Origin: Grimontia marina
GTDB taxonomy: Bacteria > Pseudomonadota > Gammaproteobacteria > Enterobacterales > Vibrionaceae
Direction: 5' to 3'
DNA length: 64,000 nucleotides
NCBI RefSeq assembly: GCF_900060185.1
Contig: NZ_FIZY01000018.1
Span: 27,893-91,892, forward strand
Shown: positions 46,663 through 55,738 of the stretch, in pieces
How the letters are laid out: each line of letters begins with the position of its first letter
Numbering within the stretch: the first letter of the stretch is position 1
Made by a program: the position numbers and the translations under genes
Notes under the pieces: generated by a model
What the model was told of the DNA's origin: nothing
The model's database searches: none
The model's input: the letters and a program-made list of their open reading frames with translations, nothing else

Positions 46663-49335
46663 TTAGAACAGATCGTTACCGTTAAGGGTTACTGTCTCTG
46701 CATCTGTCCAGATAGTGATGGTACGATCCAGATAATCATGCTCGAACACGTACGCATTCAACTCACCAACCTGGGTATCGGTCAGGCCCATCAAGCTGAT
46801 CATCTCTGCTGAAATCGGCGCGTTCACTGTACCGTCTTCAACGAAGTTCCAAGGAACACCAGATACGTCGAAAACGTCATCACCAGCGCCCAAGTGAGCA
46901 ATGAAGCCGTCCCAATCGTCCGGTGTGCCCAAGTCTTCGCCAGCTGGTACGTCAGACTGCGCCTCGATAGCATTTGGATTGATAGTCAGGATTTGGTTAC
47001 CTTCGTCACCTATCACTGCTTCAATCTGCGCCATCACGTTGCCGGTAACGCTTGAATCTGACTGATAAGCCACACCCGTGAAGTCCACAATGGCATCGCC
47101 GTTGACCAGCATGGTATCGAAGCCGGTATCACCGTAGTACATGTGCTGGTTGATCACTTCACCATTGGCAGTAGTGGTCAAACCAACAAAGTCGTCCTGA
47201 CCGAAGATGAGCAAATCATCACCGTTGCTACCACGATAAGAGTCAACACCTTCACCACCATCGATAGTGACGTCGTTACCTGGACCACCGTGCAGGAGGT
47301 CATCACCCGCACCGCCCAACAGCGTATCTTTGCCCAAACCACCAAACAGTTGGTCGTTACCTTCACCACCTTCAATCACGTCGTCGCCTTCGCCACCGTA
47401 AAGAAGGTCATCACCAACGCCACCCATGATGTGGTCGTCGTCGTCACCACCAAAAATCGTGTCGTTACCTTCACCACCGTAGATGGTGTCAGCGTCACTC
47501 TCTTCAATAACTTGAGTCGCGTTAACTTTCATGACCACGTCATTGTAGTCTTTGTCGCCCAGACACCACAGATCTTCCCAGCAAGAGTTCTCGCCAGAGT
47601 TGATTTCATGATCCTGACGGTCGCCGTTTTTACCTTGTTCAGACACATAGCCGCCGGCAGACAGACTACCCTGACCAAAGACTGGGCTACCGCTAGCAAA
47701 ACTCAGTGTTACTTCACCTTCGTTAAACCCTTTGGTGTCGCCATCCGGGATGATGAACAGACCAAGACGATCTGCGCCTTCCACGTCGATAACCGCTTGC
47801 GCTTCGTTATCCAGCTTGGCGTTATCCGCCATAATCACCGCTTTCAGCACGTTGCCATTTTCATCCAACACGTAGTAACCCACACTGTTGTTGTATGACG
47901 CGCTTGAAGTGATGCTGGACAGATCCAGCGTGACAGCGTCACCATTACTGATATCCCAGTAGCCATCTTGGCCACGATCCAGCTCAATGGTTTGATGGCC
48001 ATAAGTACCGCCGTAGATAACGTCATCACCTTCGCCACCGTAGATAACATCGTCGCCCCACTGGCCGTAGATGGTGTCGTTACCAGCACCGCCGTCAATG
48101 TAATCTTCATCGTTAGAAACCTGAGTGGTGTCTTCTGAGATGCTGTTGTAATCGATGTAGCTGATGTTGCAGTAAGAGTTCGGCACCAGAGACAGGTCAG
48201 TCATGTCTGTGATAGCTGGACCGCTCAATTGCAGCAGCAGGTTGCCATTTTCGTTCAGGTTGTTGTAGTGGTGGCCGTTACCATCCAAGTCCACATCCAG
48301 GATAGCGAACTGGTAAATGTTGCCTTCAGAATCACAGTACTGCAGGGTGTAATCCAGATTGACCGCATAGGTATTACCGTCAATGGTTACGGTCTGAGAT
48401 TTGTCATCAGAGTACTCATTGCAGTAATCATCGCCATTCAGGTAACCATCATCATCCTGGAAAGTGACTTTCGTTGAACCACCGTCGAAAGACAGCTTTG
48501 GTGGGAAACAGAAAGTATGGAACTCACCACCATTCGGCATGGTGAAATCAGCACCCATCTGGAAAACATTGACGCATGGGTCATCGCTGAAGTTTGGTGC
48601 CGCTGTGTTTCCGTAGATGATGTCATCACCATCACCGCCGTAAATCTCGTCCTGGCCGTTATCACCTTCGATGTAGTCATTACCGCCTTGGCCATAAACG
48701 GTGTCATCGCCATTACCCGCAGTGATAACGTCATCACCACCAACGCTTGGATCGACAGTTTCTGGAGAAGTGAAAGAAGAGTAATCCAGGCTGCTGATGT
48801 TTTGGTAAGAGTTAGGTACCAAAGTAAGATCAGTAGACGAAGTGATTTCTGGGCCATCGGTTTGAATCAGGATCTTGCCGTTTTCACCAACGTTGTTGTA
48901 GTGATTACCAGAATTGTCCGCATCGATATCAACCACTGCGAAGGTATAGATGTTGCCTGCAGAATCACAATATTGGAGTTGGTAGTCGACGTTAACGTTG
49001 AACTCTTGGCCACCAATTTCTACCGACTGGGTTGAATCATCTGAATACTCATTACAGTTGTCATCGCCGTTCAATTTTCCGTCGTCATCATTAAATGTCG
49101 CGGTTGTCGTTGAACCAGAGAAATTGAGTGTTGGTGGAAAGTTAAACGTGTGAAACTCACCGCTGGATGCAGAAAAATCCGCTCCCATGACAAAAACAGC
49201 ACCAACATAACCCGTACCCGTTGAATCACCCACATCACCGTAGATAACGTCGTTGCCGTCTCTACCTTCGATGTAATCATCTCCAAGTGTGCCGTTGATG
49301 GTGTCTGCGTTATTTGTTCCGATAAAATCCGACAT
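46663..49335 (-). CDS. RTX calcium-binding protein with duplicated module and DUF4114-like domain
   Basis: An 890-residue acidic protein without a signal peptide. RTX nonapeptides (G-G-x-G-x-D-x) occur at about 15-35, 200-245, 410-445 and 610-680. Two copies of an about 140-residue module (about 47-187 and 257-397) share G-E-F-H-T-F, F-P-P, D-D-D-G, C-N-E-Y-S-D-D, Q-Y-C-D-S and L-V-P-N-S-Y. A DUF4114-like segment with D-K-D-Y-N-D-V-V lies at about 585-605. The end (E-T-V-T-L-N-G-N-D-L-F) is a likely T1SS signal. Cysteines in the modules are unusual for RTX proteins. The start follows GAGGG. The leader carries a riboswitch-like element. Confidence 0.85.
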   Translation of the reverse strand: MSDFIGTNNADTINGTLGDDYIEGRDGNDVIYGDVGDSTGTGYVGAVFVMGADFSASSGEFHTFNFPPTLNFSGSTTTATFNDDDGKLNGDDNCNEYSDDSTQSVEIGGQEFNVNVDYQLQYCDSAGNIYTFAVVDIDADNSGNHYNNVGENGKILIQTDGPEITSSTDLTLVPNSYQNISSLDYSSFTSPETVDPSVGGDDVITAGNGDDTVYGQGGNDYIEGDNGQDEIYGGDGDDIIYGNTAAPNFSDDPCVNVFQMGADFTMPNGGEFHTFCFPPKLSFDGGSTKVTFQDDDGYLNGDDYCNEYSDDKSQTVTIDGNTYAVNLDYTLQYCDSEGNIYQFAILDVDLDGNGHHYNNLNENGNLLLQLSGPAITDMTDLSLVPNSYCNISYIDYNSISEDTTQVSNDEDYIDGGAGNDTIYGQWGDDVIYGGEGDDVIYGGTYGHQTIELDRGQDGYWDISNGDAVTLDLSSITSSASYNNSVGYYVLDENGNVLKAVIMADNAKLDNEAQAVIDVEGADRLGLFIIPDGDTKGFNEGEVTLSFASGSPVFGQGSLSAGGYVSEQGKNGDRQDHEINSGENSCWEDLWCLGDKDYNDVVMKVNATQVIEESDADTIYGGEGNDTIFGGDDDDHIMGGVGDDLLYGGEGDDVIEGGEGNDQLFGGLGKDTLLGGAGDDLLHGGPGNDVTIDGGEGVDSYRGSNGDDLLIFGQDDFVGLTTTANGEVINQHMYYGDTGFDTMLVNGDAIVDFTGVAYQSDSSVTGNVMAQIEAVIGDEGNQILTINPNAIEAQSDVPAGEDLGTPDDWDGFIAHLGAGDDVFDVSGVPWNFVEDGTVNAPISAEMISLMGLTDTQVGELNAYVFEHDYLDRTITIWTDAETVTLNGNDLF

Positions 49336-49366
49336 TGTCTGTCCCTCTTTTAGCTAACCAAGCTTA

Positions 49367-49448
49367 GAGGCGGTCCAGCCATCTCAGTACCACCATAAAC
49401 CTGAGACCCGTAACTTTCCGTCCCTGTTTCACAACAGGTTTGGCTTTA
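49367..49448 (-). promoter_or_regulatory. Class I cyclic di-GMP riboswitch-like element (GEMM-I)
   Basis: On the minus strand, an A-rich C-C-A-A-A-C-C segment leads to a hairpin CCTGTT-GTGA-AACAGG (GNRA tetraloop). The junction GGGACGGAAAG follows, then a second hairpin: GTTA..GTCTCAG pairs with CTGAG..ATGGC. The 3' part is GGCTGGACCGCC. These match in order the conserved parts of GEMM-I: P2 with tetraloop, GGACGCAAAG-like core, ACGGGTCT..AGATGGC P3, and the GCCGG 3' core. The closing P1 stem is not clear to me. It ends about 32 bases before the RTX start. Confidence 0.68.
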
Positions 49449-49749
49449 ACTCCGGTTAGTTGTCCTATTGATGAATCTTAAATGATGGGAGCCTATAGCT
49501 CGTAAAGCATTGGTACCGCTGTTTCAACGCGATATCAGGGTGGCGGAATGAAGACTCTACGGCAATAGAGTGATGTGCAATTAGTCTTAATATAAGGCTA
49601 CTGGTAGGAACGGCCTTAGCCGACTTTTAGAAAAGACTCAAAAGGCATTAGAGCTGCACTGGCCATGATGCAATACTCTTGTGTGATATTGGTATTAAAC
49701 CGTACGAAGTATGTGACGTTTTTAATGTCCTACTTGGGGGAGTAGACAG

Positions 49750-49771
49750 AAAGCCACCAACCGATGGCTTT
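49750..49771 (-). terminator. Terminator of the peptide transporter gene
   Basis: A 7-bp stem (49750-49756 with 49765-49771) about 30 bases beyond the stop codon. The downstream T run is weak on this strand. Confidence 0.5.
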
Positions 49772-49799
49772 TTAAGAAACACTATATGATGACTACATA

Positions 49800-51197
49800 T
49801 TACGCTGTAACAACAGACTTCTCTGTCAAACTTGCGTCAGAATCCTGTTTGTTTTCCTCCGCACCATGCATCCAGTCTACCAGCTTGCTTGAACATAGAA
49901 CCAGGAGCAGACCAGCAACCGCAGAAGTTACCGCAATACCACCGAAAATTGCCAACGGGCCGGCATCACCAACATGGCTACCGATGAAGCCAGCTACATA
50001 ATTAGCAACCGCGTTAGCACAGAACCAAGTACCCATCATCACTGACATCAGACGAAGCGGTGCCAGCTTAGTGATTAGGGAAAGACCGATTGGAGACAAA
50101 CACAGTTCACCCAGTGTATGGAAGAAATACGCCCCCACCAGCCACCACATTGAAGCTTTCACAGACATGTCACCGCCCTGCTGCATCGCTGCACCCACCA
50201 TGCAGACAAAGCCGAGAGACAAGAATCCCATTGCCACGGCGAATTTTATCGGAGAGTTTGGTTCATTTGCACCTAGACGACGCCAGAGAACTGCCAACAA
50301 TGGTGCAAGAATAATGATGAACATTGGGTTAAGAGACTGGAACCAGGCCGCAGGTACTTCGAAGCCTCCCAGCATACGGTTGGTGTATTCCTGAGAGTAA
50401 ATGTTCATCAGGCCACCTGCTTGCTCGAAGCCAGCCCAGAAGATGATAACAAAGAGGCTCATCACCACGATCACTTTCAAGCGGTCACGCTCAACTTTAG
50501 TCAGCGGTTGTTTGCCATTATCGCCACTTTTGTTCATATGTGCTTTCGCTGCTGGTTCAATACCAATATTTCCAAGAAGACGATTCGCAAATAACAACTG
50601 AATGACCAGCGACATCAACATGCCCACACCAGCACACAAGAACCCTGCTTTCCATCCGAAATGCATAGAAGCGGTACCTGCAATGATGCCTGCCAGCAAT
50701 GAGCCCAAGTTGATACCCATGTAGAAAATGGTGAAAGCACCGTCACGGCGGTTATCACCCTCGTTGTAGAGGCGCCCCACCATAGTTGAAATATTTGGCT
50801 TAAACAGTCCATTACCGATAATAAGAAATGCCAAACCCACATAGAATGCTTGAAGTTCAAACGGATCGGTTACGCTGTTTGGTAACGCCAGCGTAAACTG
50901 GCCAACCGCCATCAGAGCACCACCGACGATGATTGAACGTCTTTGACCAACGAAATTATCTGCAATCCAACCACCAATTACTGGTGTCAGATAGACAAGT
51001 CCGGTGTATATACCGTAGAGGTTCAACGCGTCTTGTGTCGTCCATCCAAGACCGCCGTTAATCGTTTTATCAGTGAGGTAAAGTACCAGGATGGCGCGCA
51101 TCGCGTAGAAGGAGAAGCGTTCCCATAACTCTGTGCCACAGAGGAGGAACAAACCGCGAGGATGACCCAGCCATTCAGACTGTCTGCTTGCATTCAT
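49800..51197 (-). CDS. POT/PTR-family proton-dependent oligopeptide transporter
   Basis: A 465-residue transporter with 12 to 14 spans. The start at 51197 (M-N-A-S-R-Q-S-E) is set by AAGGCGG upstream; the longer frame from 51281 is not credible. The POT signature E-L-W-E-R-F-S-F-Y-A-M-R is near residue 22. G-G-W-I-A-D-N-F-V-G-Q-R-R and F-T-I-F-Y-M-G-I-N-L-G-S follow. It imports di- and tripeptides with protons (DtpA/TppB-like). Confidence 0.9.
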   Translation of the reverse strand: MNASRQSEWLGHPRGLFLLCGTELWERFSFYAMRAILVLYLTDKTINGGLGWTTQDALNLYGIYTGLVYLTPVIGGWIADNFVGQRRSIIVGGALMAVGQFTLALPNSVTDPFELQAFYVGLAFLIIGNGLFKPNISTMVGRLYNEGDNRRDGAFTIFYMGINLGSLLAGIIAGTASMHFGWKAGFLCAGVGMLMSLVIQLLFANRLLGNIGIEPAAKAHMNKSGDNGKQPLTKVERDRLKVIVVMSLFVIIFWAGFEQAGGLMNIYSQEYTNRMLGGFEVPAAWFQSLNPMFIIILAPLLAVLWRRLGANEPNSPIKFAVAMGFLSLGFVCMVGAAMQQGGDMSVKASMWWLVGAYFFHTLGELCLSPIGLSLITKLAPLRLMSVMMGTWFCANAVANYVAGFIGSHVGDAGPLAIFGGIAVTSAVAGLLLVLCSSKLVDWMHGAEENKQDSDASLTEKSVVTA

Positions 51198-51446
51198 TGT
51201 GTGTTTACCGCCTTTATGATTATTAAAGCGGGAGTTTCTAGGTCCTCCTTTTCCTTTCAAACTCCGCCACAGGCGGTACACATTGCACCAAATTGATCAA
51301 TGTCGCAAATATTATGTATATATATTTATATGCATCATACTTAACTTGATCTAAATCAATCCCAGTTAAGATAGAAAAAGCGGGAGATCCTGTTGGATCA
51401 GCCGCCTTTTTACTTAATTGGTCGTATTTATATCCAAGCCACAACA

Positions 51447-52649
51447 CTATGCTGTAACGGGTGTATCTGGCGCCACTTTCTGGCGACGACACAGTAGCAA
51501 ACCAAGCCCCGAAACTACGGCCATTGCCAGCAAAATTGCGCCCAGAGAGAACTGATCGTTCACATTCATCTGAGCGGCCAATAGCGTAAATACACCCGCA
51601 GCCATGTTTTGCACGCCTCCCATGACAGCACCCGCGGTGCCCGCATGGCGTGGGAAGGGTGAAATAGCACCAGTTGTTGCAGCTGGGAACAATAAGCCCG
51701 CGCCCATGAAGTAAACAAATGCTCCACCAATCAGGGTTTCTACGGTAACGGTGGCAAAATAGCCCGGAATTACCACAGTCAACGCTCCCATGAACAGAAT
51801 GACTGACCCCACTAATAGCGATTTACCTGAAGACAGCCGCTGTTCAATCACACTAGAAAGCCATGAACCCGCCATAAAGCCTGGCAGTGGCAGCACAAAC
51901 AATAGGCTAACTTTCGTAGCACTAAGACCTAATGTACTTCCCAGCAATACACCCGCTGCAGCTTCAAACACTGAAATACCGGAGAAAACAGCAATCAGGC
52001 AAATCAGGTAACCTTGGAACTGTCGGTTACTCATCACATGGTGATAGCTTTTCAGCACCGAGTCCTTACGGCGAGCGTCCGCTGGCAGCGTTTCCTTAAA
52101 GTAGAGTGACATAACCAGATAAACCACAACAGCCAAAGCAAACAGAAATGCGTAGCTTGCTTGCCAACTGAAATACGAGCTAAGCAATCCGCCAATCACA
52201 GGTGCCATCAACGGTGAAAAAATCAGGCCAATGCTAATCAGGCTGTTCGCTTTGTGCAGGCGGCTTCCATCGAAACAGTCACGGGTCAATGTGCGCGCCA
52301 TCGCGCCACCACATCCAATACCCGCGCCCTGAATAACGCTGCCCAACAAGAAAATGCTAAAGCTGCCTGCCGTCAGAGTGACAATCGTACCAGCAATATA
52401 GATCGCCAAACCCACCAGAATAACGGGCTTACGGCCAAAGCGATCAGACAGGGGACCATAGATAAACTGGGAAAGTCCATAAGGGATAAGGTAGCACGCC
52501 ATAACAGCTTGAAGCCAAGCTGGGGGCACAGCAAAACTTTCAGCCATCATTGCCATTGAAGGCACATACATGGTTTGTGTCATCTGACCTACAGCGGCCA
52601 AGATGATAATCATGAGTAAAATTTTGGATAAAGGCGTTGCCGAAGACAC
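51447..52649 (-). CDS. EmrD-like multidrug MFS transporter (Bcr/CflA family)
   Basis: A 400-residue, 12-span major facilitator. It has D-R-F-G-R-K-P between spans 2 and 3, and G-A-G-I-G-C-G-G-A-M-A-R-T-L-T-R-D in span 4-5 (motif C-like of drug/H+ antiporters). The pattern Y-V-P-S-M-A near span 1 fits EmrD. It exports drugs or other amphipathic compounds. The GTG at 52649 is favoured as start since GGGAG lies eight bases before it; TTG at 52670 is an alternative. Confidence 0.82.
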   Translation of the reverse strand: MSSATPLSKILLMIIILAAVGQMTQTMYVPSMAMMAESFAVPPAWLQAVMACYLIPYGLSQFIYGPLSDRFGRKPVILVGLAIYIAGTIVTLTAGSFSIFLLGSVIQGAGIGCGGAMARTLTRDCFDGSRLHKANSLISIGLIFSPLMAPVIGGLLSSYFSWQASYAFLFALAVVVYLVMSLYFKETLPADARRKDSVLKSYHHVMSNRQFQGYLICLIAVFSGISVFEAAAGVLLGSTLGLSATKVSLLFVLPLPGFMAGSWLSSVIEQRLSSGKSLLVGSVILFMGALTVVIPGYFATVTVETLIGGAFVYFMGAGLLFPAATTGAISPFPRHAGTAGAVMGGVQNMAAGVFTLLAAQMNVNDQFSLGAILLAMAVVSGLGLLLCRRQKVAPDTPVTA

Positions 52650-52919
52650 AACCTGCACTCCCGAAAGCAAATAATCGTTAAGAATCTTTTATGTGAGGGA
52701 GCGAACAAGAAAAAAGATATCTAATGCTAAGAATGCCACTGCCCCTTATTTTTCGGAGAGTTTAGTAGTGAGGTGAGGTTCTAACAACTAATAAAACGTG
52801 ATTTACGCACGATAAGAAATCATAGAAAGGATTAGTTATTCTAATGTAACACTACAGCTATTGATTTGCCTGAGTATTCGTTAACCCAGAATAAAAATGA
52901 GAACGGACAATAAAGATCA

Positions 52920-52947
52920 AAAAAGCAGCGACTGAACGCTGCTTTTT
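52920..52947 (-). terminator. Terminator of ribA
   Basis: A perfect 11-bp stem (52920-52930 with 52937-52947), followed by T residues on the minus strand. Confidence 0.9.
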
Positions 52948-52967
52948 GGTATTGACTCTGGTCGAGC

Positions 52968-53567
52968 TTAATCGATCGTCAATTTGTGCTTGCCGTGTGA
53001 TACCTTCGCCTTCAGGTACATCTCATTTCCCTCTTTGACGTGGGCCTGAGTCCCAACAACACCCTCCAACTTGATACCGTGGTCCTGAATCTCACGAACC
53101 TTCTTTGGATTGTTGGTGATAAGGCGAATCGCATTCACATCTAGTGCTTTCAACATGTCTGCAGCGTCTTCAAACGTGCGTAAGTCATCCGGAAAACCTA
53201 GGTGATTGTTTGCTTCGTAAGTATTCATCCCTTCGCTCTGAAGCCTGTAAGCATCCAGTTTGTTGTATAGGCCGATACCACGGCCTTCCTGACGAAGATA
53301 GAGAATAATCCCACCCTCTTCGCCCATTTTCTGGATGGTTTCTTCGAGTTGTTCGCCACAATCGCAGCGTGAGGAATGGAATACATCGCCTGTGAGGCAT
53401 TCTGAATGCATTCTGACCAGTGGAGCTCCTTGCTTCTGATCTGCACATTTGAAGATAATAGCGACGTGCTCTTTTTCCGAGCCCAAACCTTCGAACGAAA
53501 GTATTTCTGCAGGAATTTTACTCCCTACACCCACCTTCAATGGGACTCTTGCTCTAATTTTTGCCAT
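52968..53567 (-). CDS. ribA: GTP cyclohydrolase II
   Basis: A 199-residue enzyme opening GTP for riboflavin synthesis. Zinc ligands are C57, C68 and C70 (H-S-E-C-L-T-G-D ... R-C-D-C-G). R-Q-E-G-R-G-I-G-L and T-N-N-P-K-K-V complete the family signature. The start is taken at ATG 53567; TTG at 53576 is an alternative with a poorer spacing. It stands alone, away from other rib genes. Confidence 0.92.
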   Translation of the reverse strand: MAKIRARVPLKVGVGSKIPAEILSFEGLGSEKEHVAIIFKCADQKQGAPLVRMHSECLTGDVFHSSRCDCGEQLEETIQKMGEEGGIILYLRQEGRGIGLYNKLDAYRLQSEGMNTYEANNHLGFPDDLRTFEDAADMLKALDVNAIRLITNNPKKVREIQDHGIKLEGVVGTQAHVKEGNEMYLKAKVSHGKHKLTID

Positions 53568-53751
53568 CGACTGCAATTCTCTTTTTAATTCGGGGATACC
53601 GAATTTTACTGCCCTGTATATCCGGATTGAGCCGCTAAGTGTCTGAGCGCCGGATACATATCAACACCGTCTCTATGAAATTGTTATAATATAACATTTC
53701 TACTGTCGTGGCGGGCAATCGTAACAGAACTCTGATAACACTGCCAACCCA

Positions 53752-54309
53752 TCAACGGAGGCGACGAATCACGGCTGCTGGGTTTCCGGACACAACGGAG
53801 AAGGGCTCGATATCACCCTCCACCACAGAACCCGCTTCGATAACGACTCCTTCGCCTATCGAAACACCCGCTTTGATAACACTGTTGCCACCAATAACGA
53901 CGTTGTTGCCAATAATTATAGGCAAAGAAATCTCCATCTCACCATCACGTACTTCCAAAGGCAGCAGGCCTTGTATAATCGTGTAGATCCCTACTCCCGG
54001 ACCAATCAACACGTTATTGCCTATTTCTACGTGTCCACTGTCGATAATGGTGCAATTTGGTCCAAACGCGACGTTATTGCCCACATTGACGTTCATTCCG
54101 TAGGAGCAAGTGAAAGGCGCTTCAACCACAACGCCTTTTCCCCGAATCGCAAACAGTTTGGTAATGAGCATTTCATGGGCATCAACATCCGCGGGGTCAA
54201 TCGTATTGAACTGTTGGCAAAGCCTCCTCGAGGCATAACGGAACTGGGTAAGCTCAGGATCAACAGGGCTGTATGGCATCCCGTGCTGCATTTTTTCAAA
54301 TTCGGTCAA
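53752..54309 (-). CDS. Maltose/galactoside O-acetyltransferase family protein
   Basis: A 185-residue left-handed beta-helix acetyltransferase. The N-terminal MAT/GAT cap (M-P-Y-S-P-V-D-P-E-L near 11-20) is followed by hexapeptide repeats (I-G-N-N-V, I-G-E-G-V). The likely active-site His is in I-D-S-G-H-V-E. It transfers acetyl from acetyl-CoA to a sugar. The start is a TTG at 54309 with AAGGA seven bases upstream. Convergent spacing and lack of sugar genes nearby leave the acceptor unknown. Confidence 0.85.
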   Translation of the reverse strand: MTEFEKMQHGMPYSPVDPELTQFRYASRRLCQQFNTIDPADVDAHEMLITKLFAIRGKGVVVEAPFTCSYGMNVNVGNNVAFGPNCTIIDSGHVEIGNNVLIGPGVGIYTIIQGLLPLEVRDGEMEISLPIIIGNNVVIGGNSVIKAGVSIGEGVVIEAGSVVEGDIEPFSVVSGNPAAVIRRLR

Positions 54310-54344
54310 TCTTTCTTCCTTGAAAGTACAGTAGTTTTTATAAG

Positions 54345-55559
54345 TTAGCGCGTTACCGTCGAAACTTCACTGAGCATTGCCGCATATTCATCAACAAATA
54401 GACGGCCGGTTACCAGGCCATCCTGATAGTCGTGTTCAAGCTGGAAGGGCTTACTAAGCAGTGCACTGCTCGATAGTGGCTGTTTAGGAGCCAGTTGAAT
54501 GAGCTCTGTCCGTACCGGCGGATGAGACATAAACTCAATGGCATCTTGGTAAGTCTGAAAGTGCCTAGTCAGCATCTCTAACATGTCCGCATTAAGTTTT
54601 TGCCCGGTCAAAGCATGAAGACGATAGATAGAATCGCCGCCAAACAACCAACGGCCCCCGTTCTGATTTTTCTGATGTATCATCTCTCTGAATTTCTGCC
54701 ACAGAGGCTCAGGCGCTTTATCTCGGTAACGCTCCCTGATCCCTTCCAATCGGTGCGCAAGCTGGTGATGGAACTCTGATAGCTTTTCAATACGATCTTC
54801 TATATTGAGCCGTGCCAGGTAGTCTGGAAGTCTTTTTTCCATGCGCCCACGGAAATTCTCAGTAAGTACCGCGCTCATCAGCGTTTTATCTACCGCAACA
54901 GGTTCTGTGCGAATGACCACAATGATATCAGCACCCCGGTTGAAAGCTTCTCTAGCAGGTATTGCTCCTGTTACTCCACCATCAACATAAAATTGATCTG
55001 CAATACGAATCGCCTTGGGATAAAGCATAGGGATCGCACAAGTTGCCTTCATTACATTCAACCAGTCATCTTCAAACATACGGAAGAAGTTTGGCTCCAG
55101 TGTGTGACTATTTGTTGCACAAGCGTAGGCTGTGCGGTTTACGAGGGTGTCACGTGCGTTTTCAACGCGCAGCCCTTCTGGGTGATCTGGACACGCCGTT
55201 TCAAGCGCCCAGTCCAAATCCATAAACTGCTGACGACGCACATATTTCATAAGATTGAAGAAGCGATCTTGGGTTGTGTATTGGGTGATGAAATGATGAC
55301 CAAAACCACGCTGGCGAGTGATGTATGAAGCGAGATTCAGCGCACCAGCAGAAGTGCCGATGTAGAGTTCAAAAGGATCAAAGCCAGCATCAAGAAAGCT
55401 ATCTAATACGCCGGAAGTGAAAACGCCACGTTGCCCACCACCCTGAGCAACAAGAGCAATACGTTTTTTTCGTCCTTTAGTTTGGGTTGGAATAGGAGTT
55501 GCCGAAACACTTTTGGACGGAAAAGACGCTGTAAGATCAGTGTCTTTTGGGCTCTGCAC
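54345..55559 (-). CDS. Patatin-like phospholipase
   Basis: A 404-residue protein. The catalytic domain has the oxyanion motif G-G-G-Q-R-G near 40-45, nucleophile S70 in G-T-S-A-G and catalytic D193 in D-G-G. A disordered N-terminal tail of about 33 residues and a helical C-terminal part (about 230-400) flank it. The family hydrolyses acyl esters of phospholipids. It is close to YjjU-like proteins. The GTG at 55559, five bases from AGAGG, is chosen over GTG 55565. It lies 36 bases ahead of the acetyltransferase gene and is likely co-transcribed. Confidence 0.85.
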   Translation of the reverse strand: MQSPKDTDLTASFPSKSVSATPIPTQTKGRKKRIALVAQGGGQRGVFTSGVLDSFLDAGFDPFELYIGTSAGALNLASYITRQRGFGHHFITQYTTQDRFFNLMKYVRRQQFMDLDWALETACPDHPEGLRVENARDTLVNRTAYACATNSHTLEPNFFRMFEDDWLNVMKATCAIPMLYPKAIRIADQFYVDGGVTGAIPAREAFNRGADIIVVIRTEPVAVDKTLMSAVLTENFRGRMEKRLPDYLARLNIEDRIEKLSEFHHQLAHRLEGIRERYRDKAPEPLWQKFREMIHQKNQNGGRWLFGGDSIYRLHALTGQKLNADMLEMLTRHFQTYQDAIEFMSHPPVRTELIQLAPKQPLSSSALLSKPFQLEHDYQDGLVTGRLFVDEYAAMLSEVSTVTR

Positions 55560-55645
55560 AAGCACCTCTCGGTGTAATCAATGAGTTCGCGCTATTTTAG
55601 GCTTACTCACTCGTACAGAGCCAATACTTTTATACAAATTGAGCG

Positions 55646-55738
55646 CTAAGAAAAGACAATCGCCACAGTAGCAAAAGTCAGGATCCCGCTAAGTGCGCAG
55701 CAAGCGGTGAATAGTGCGATTTTTAAGTTAGTGTCCAT
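55646..55738 (-). CDS. Small membrane protein, 30 residues
   Basis: An open frame M-D-T-N-L-K-I-A-L-F-T-A-C-C-A-L with AAGGAG seven bases before the ATG. It predicts one membrane helix from about residue 6 to the end (C-C-A-L-S-G-I-L-T-F-A-T-V-A-I-V-F). The ribosome site is the best evidence. It is 80 bases upstream of the patatin gene, same strand. It could be a leader or a small regulator of a membrane complex. Function unknown. Confidence 0.55.
   Translation of the reverse strand: MDTNLKIALFTACCALSGILTFATVAIVFS

Larger units (their letters stand above)
49336..49799 (-). other. RTX leader with riboswitch and distal spacer
   Basis: A 464-base region. The RTX-proximal part is the riboswitch-like leader (49367-49448). 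The middle is AT-rich and would hold the promoter. The far end carries the terminator of the peptide transporter gene (49750-49771). No gene was found. Confidence 0.65.

Noticed and set aside
47143..49035. Plus-strand open frames of 82-251 codons opposite the second RTX gene
   Set aside because: Their Val/Thr-rich composition is the mirror of Gly-Asp repeats on the coding strand.
46900..49335. Short direct repeats in the RTX gene, as a CRISPR candidate
   Set aside because: The repeats encode in-frame calcium-binding nonapeptides and have no spacer structure.
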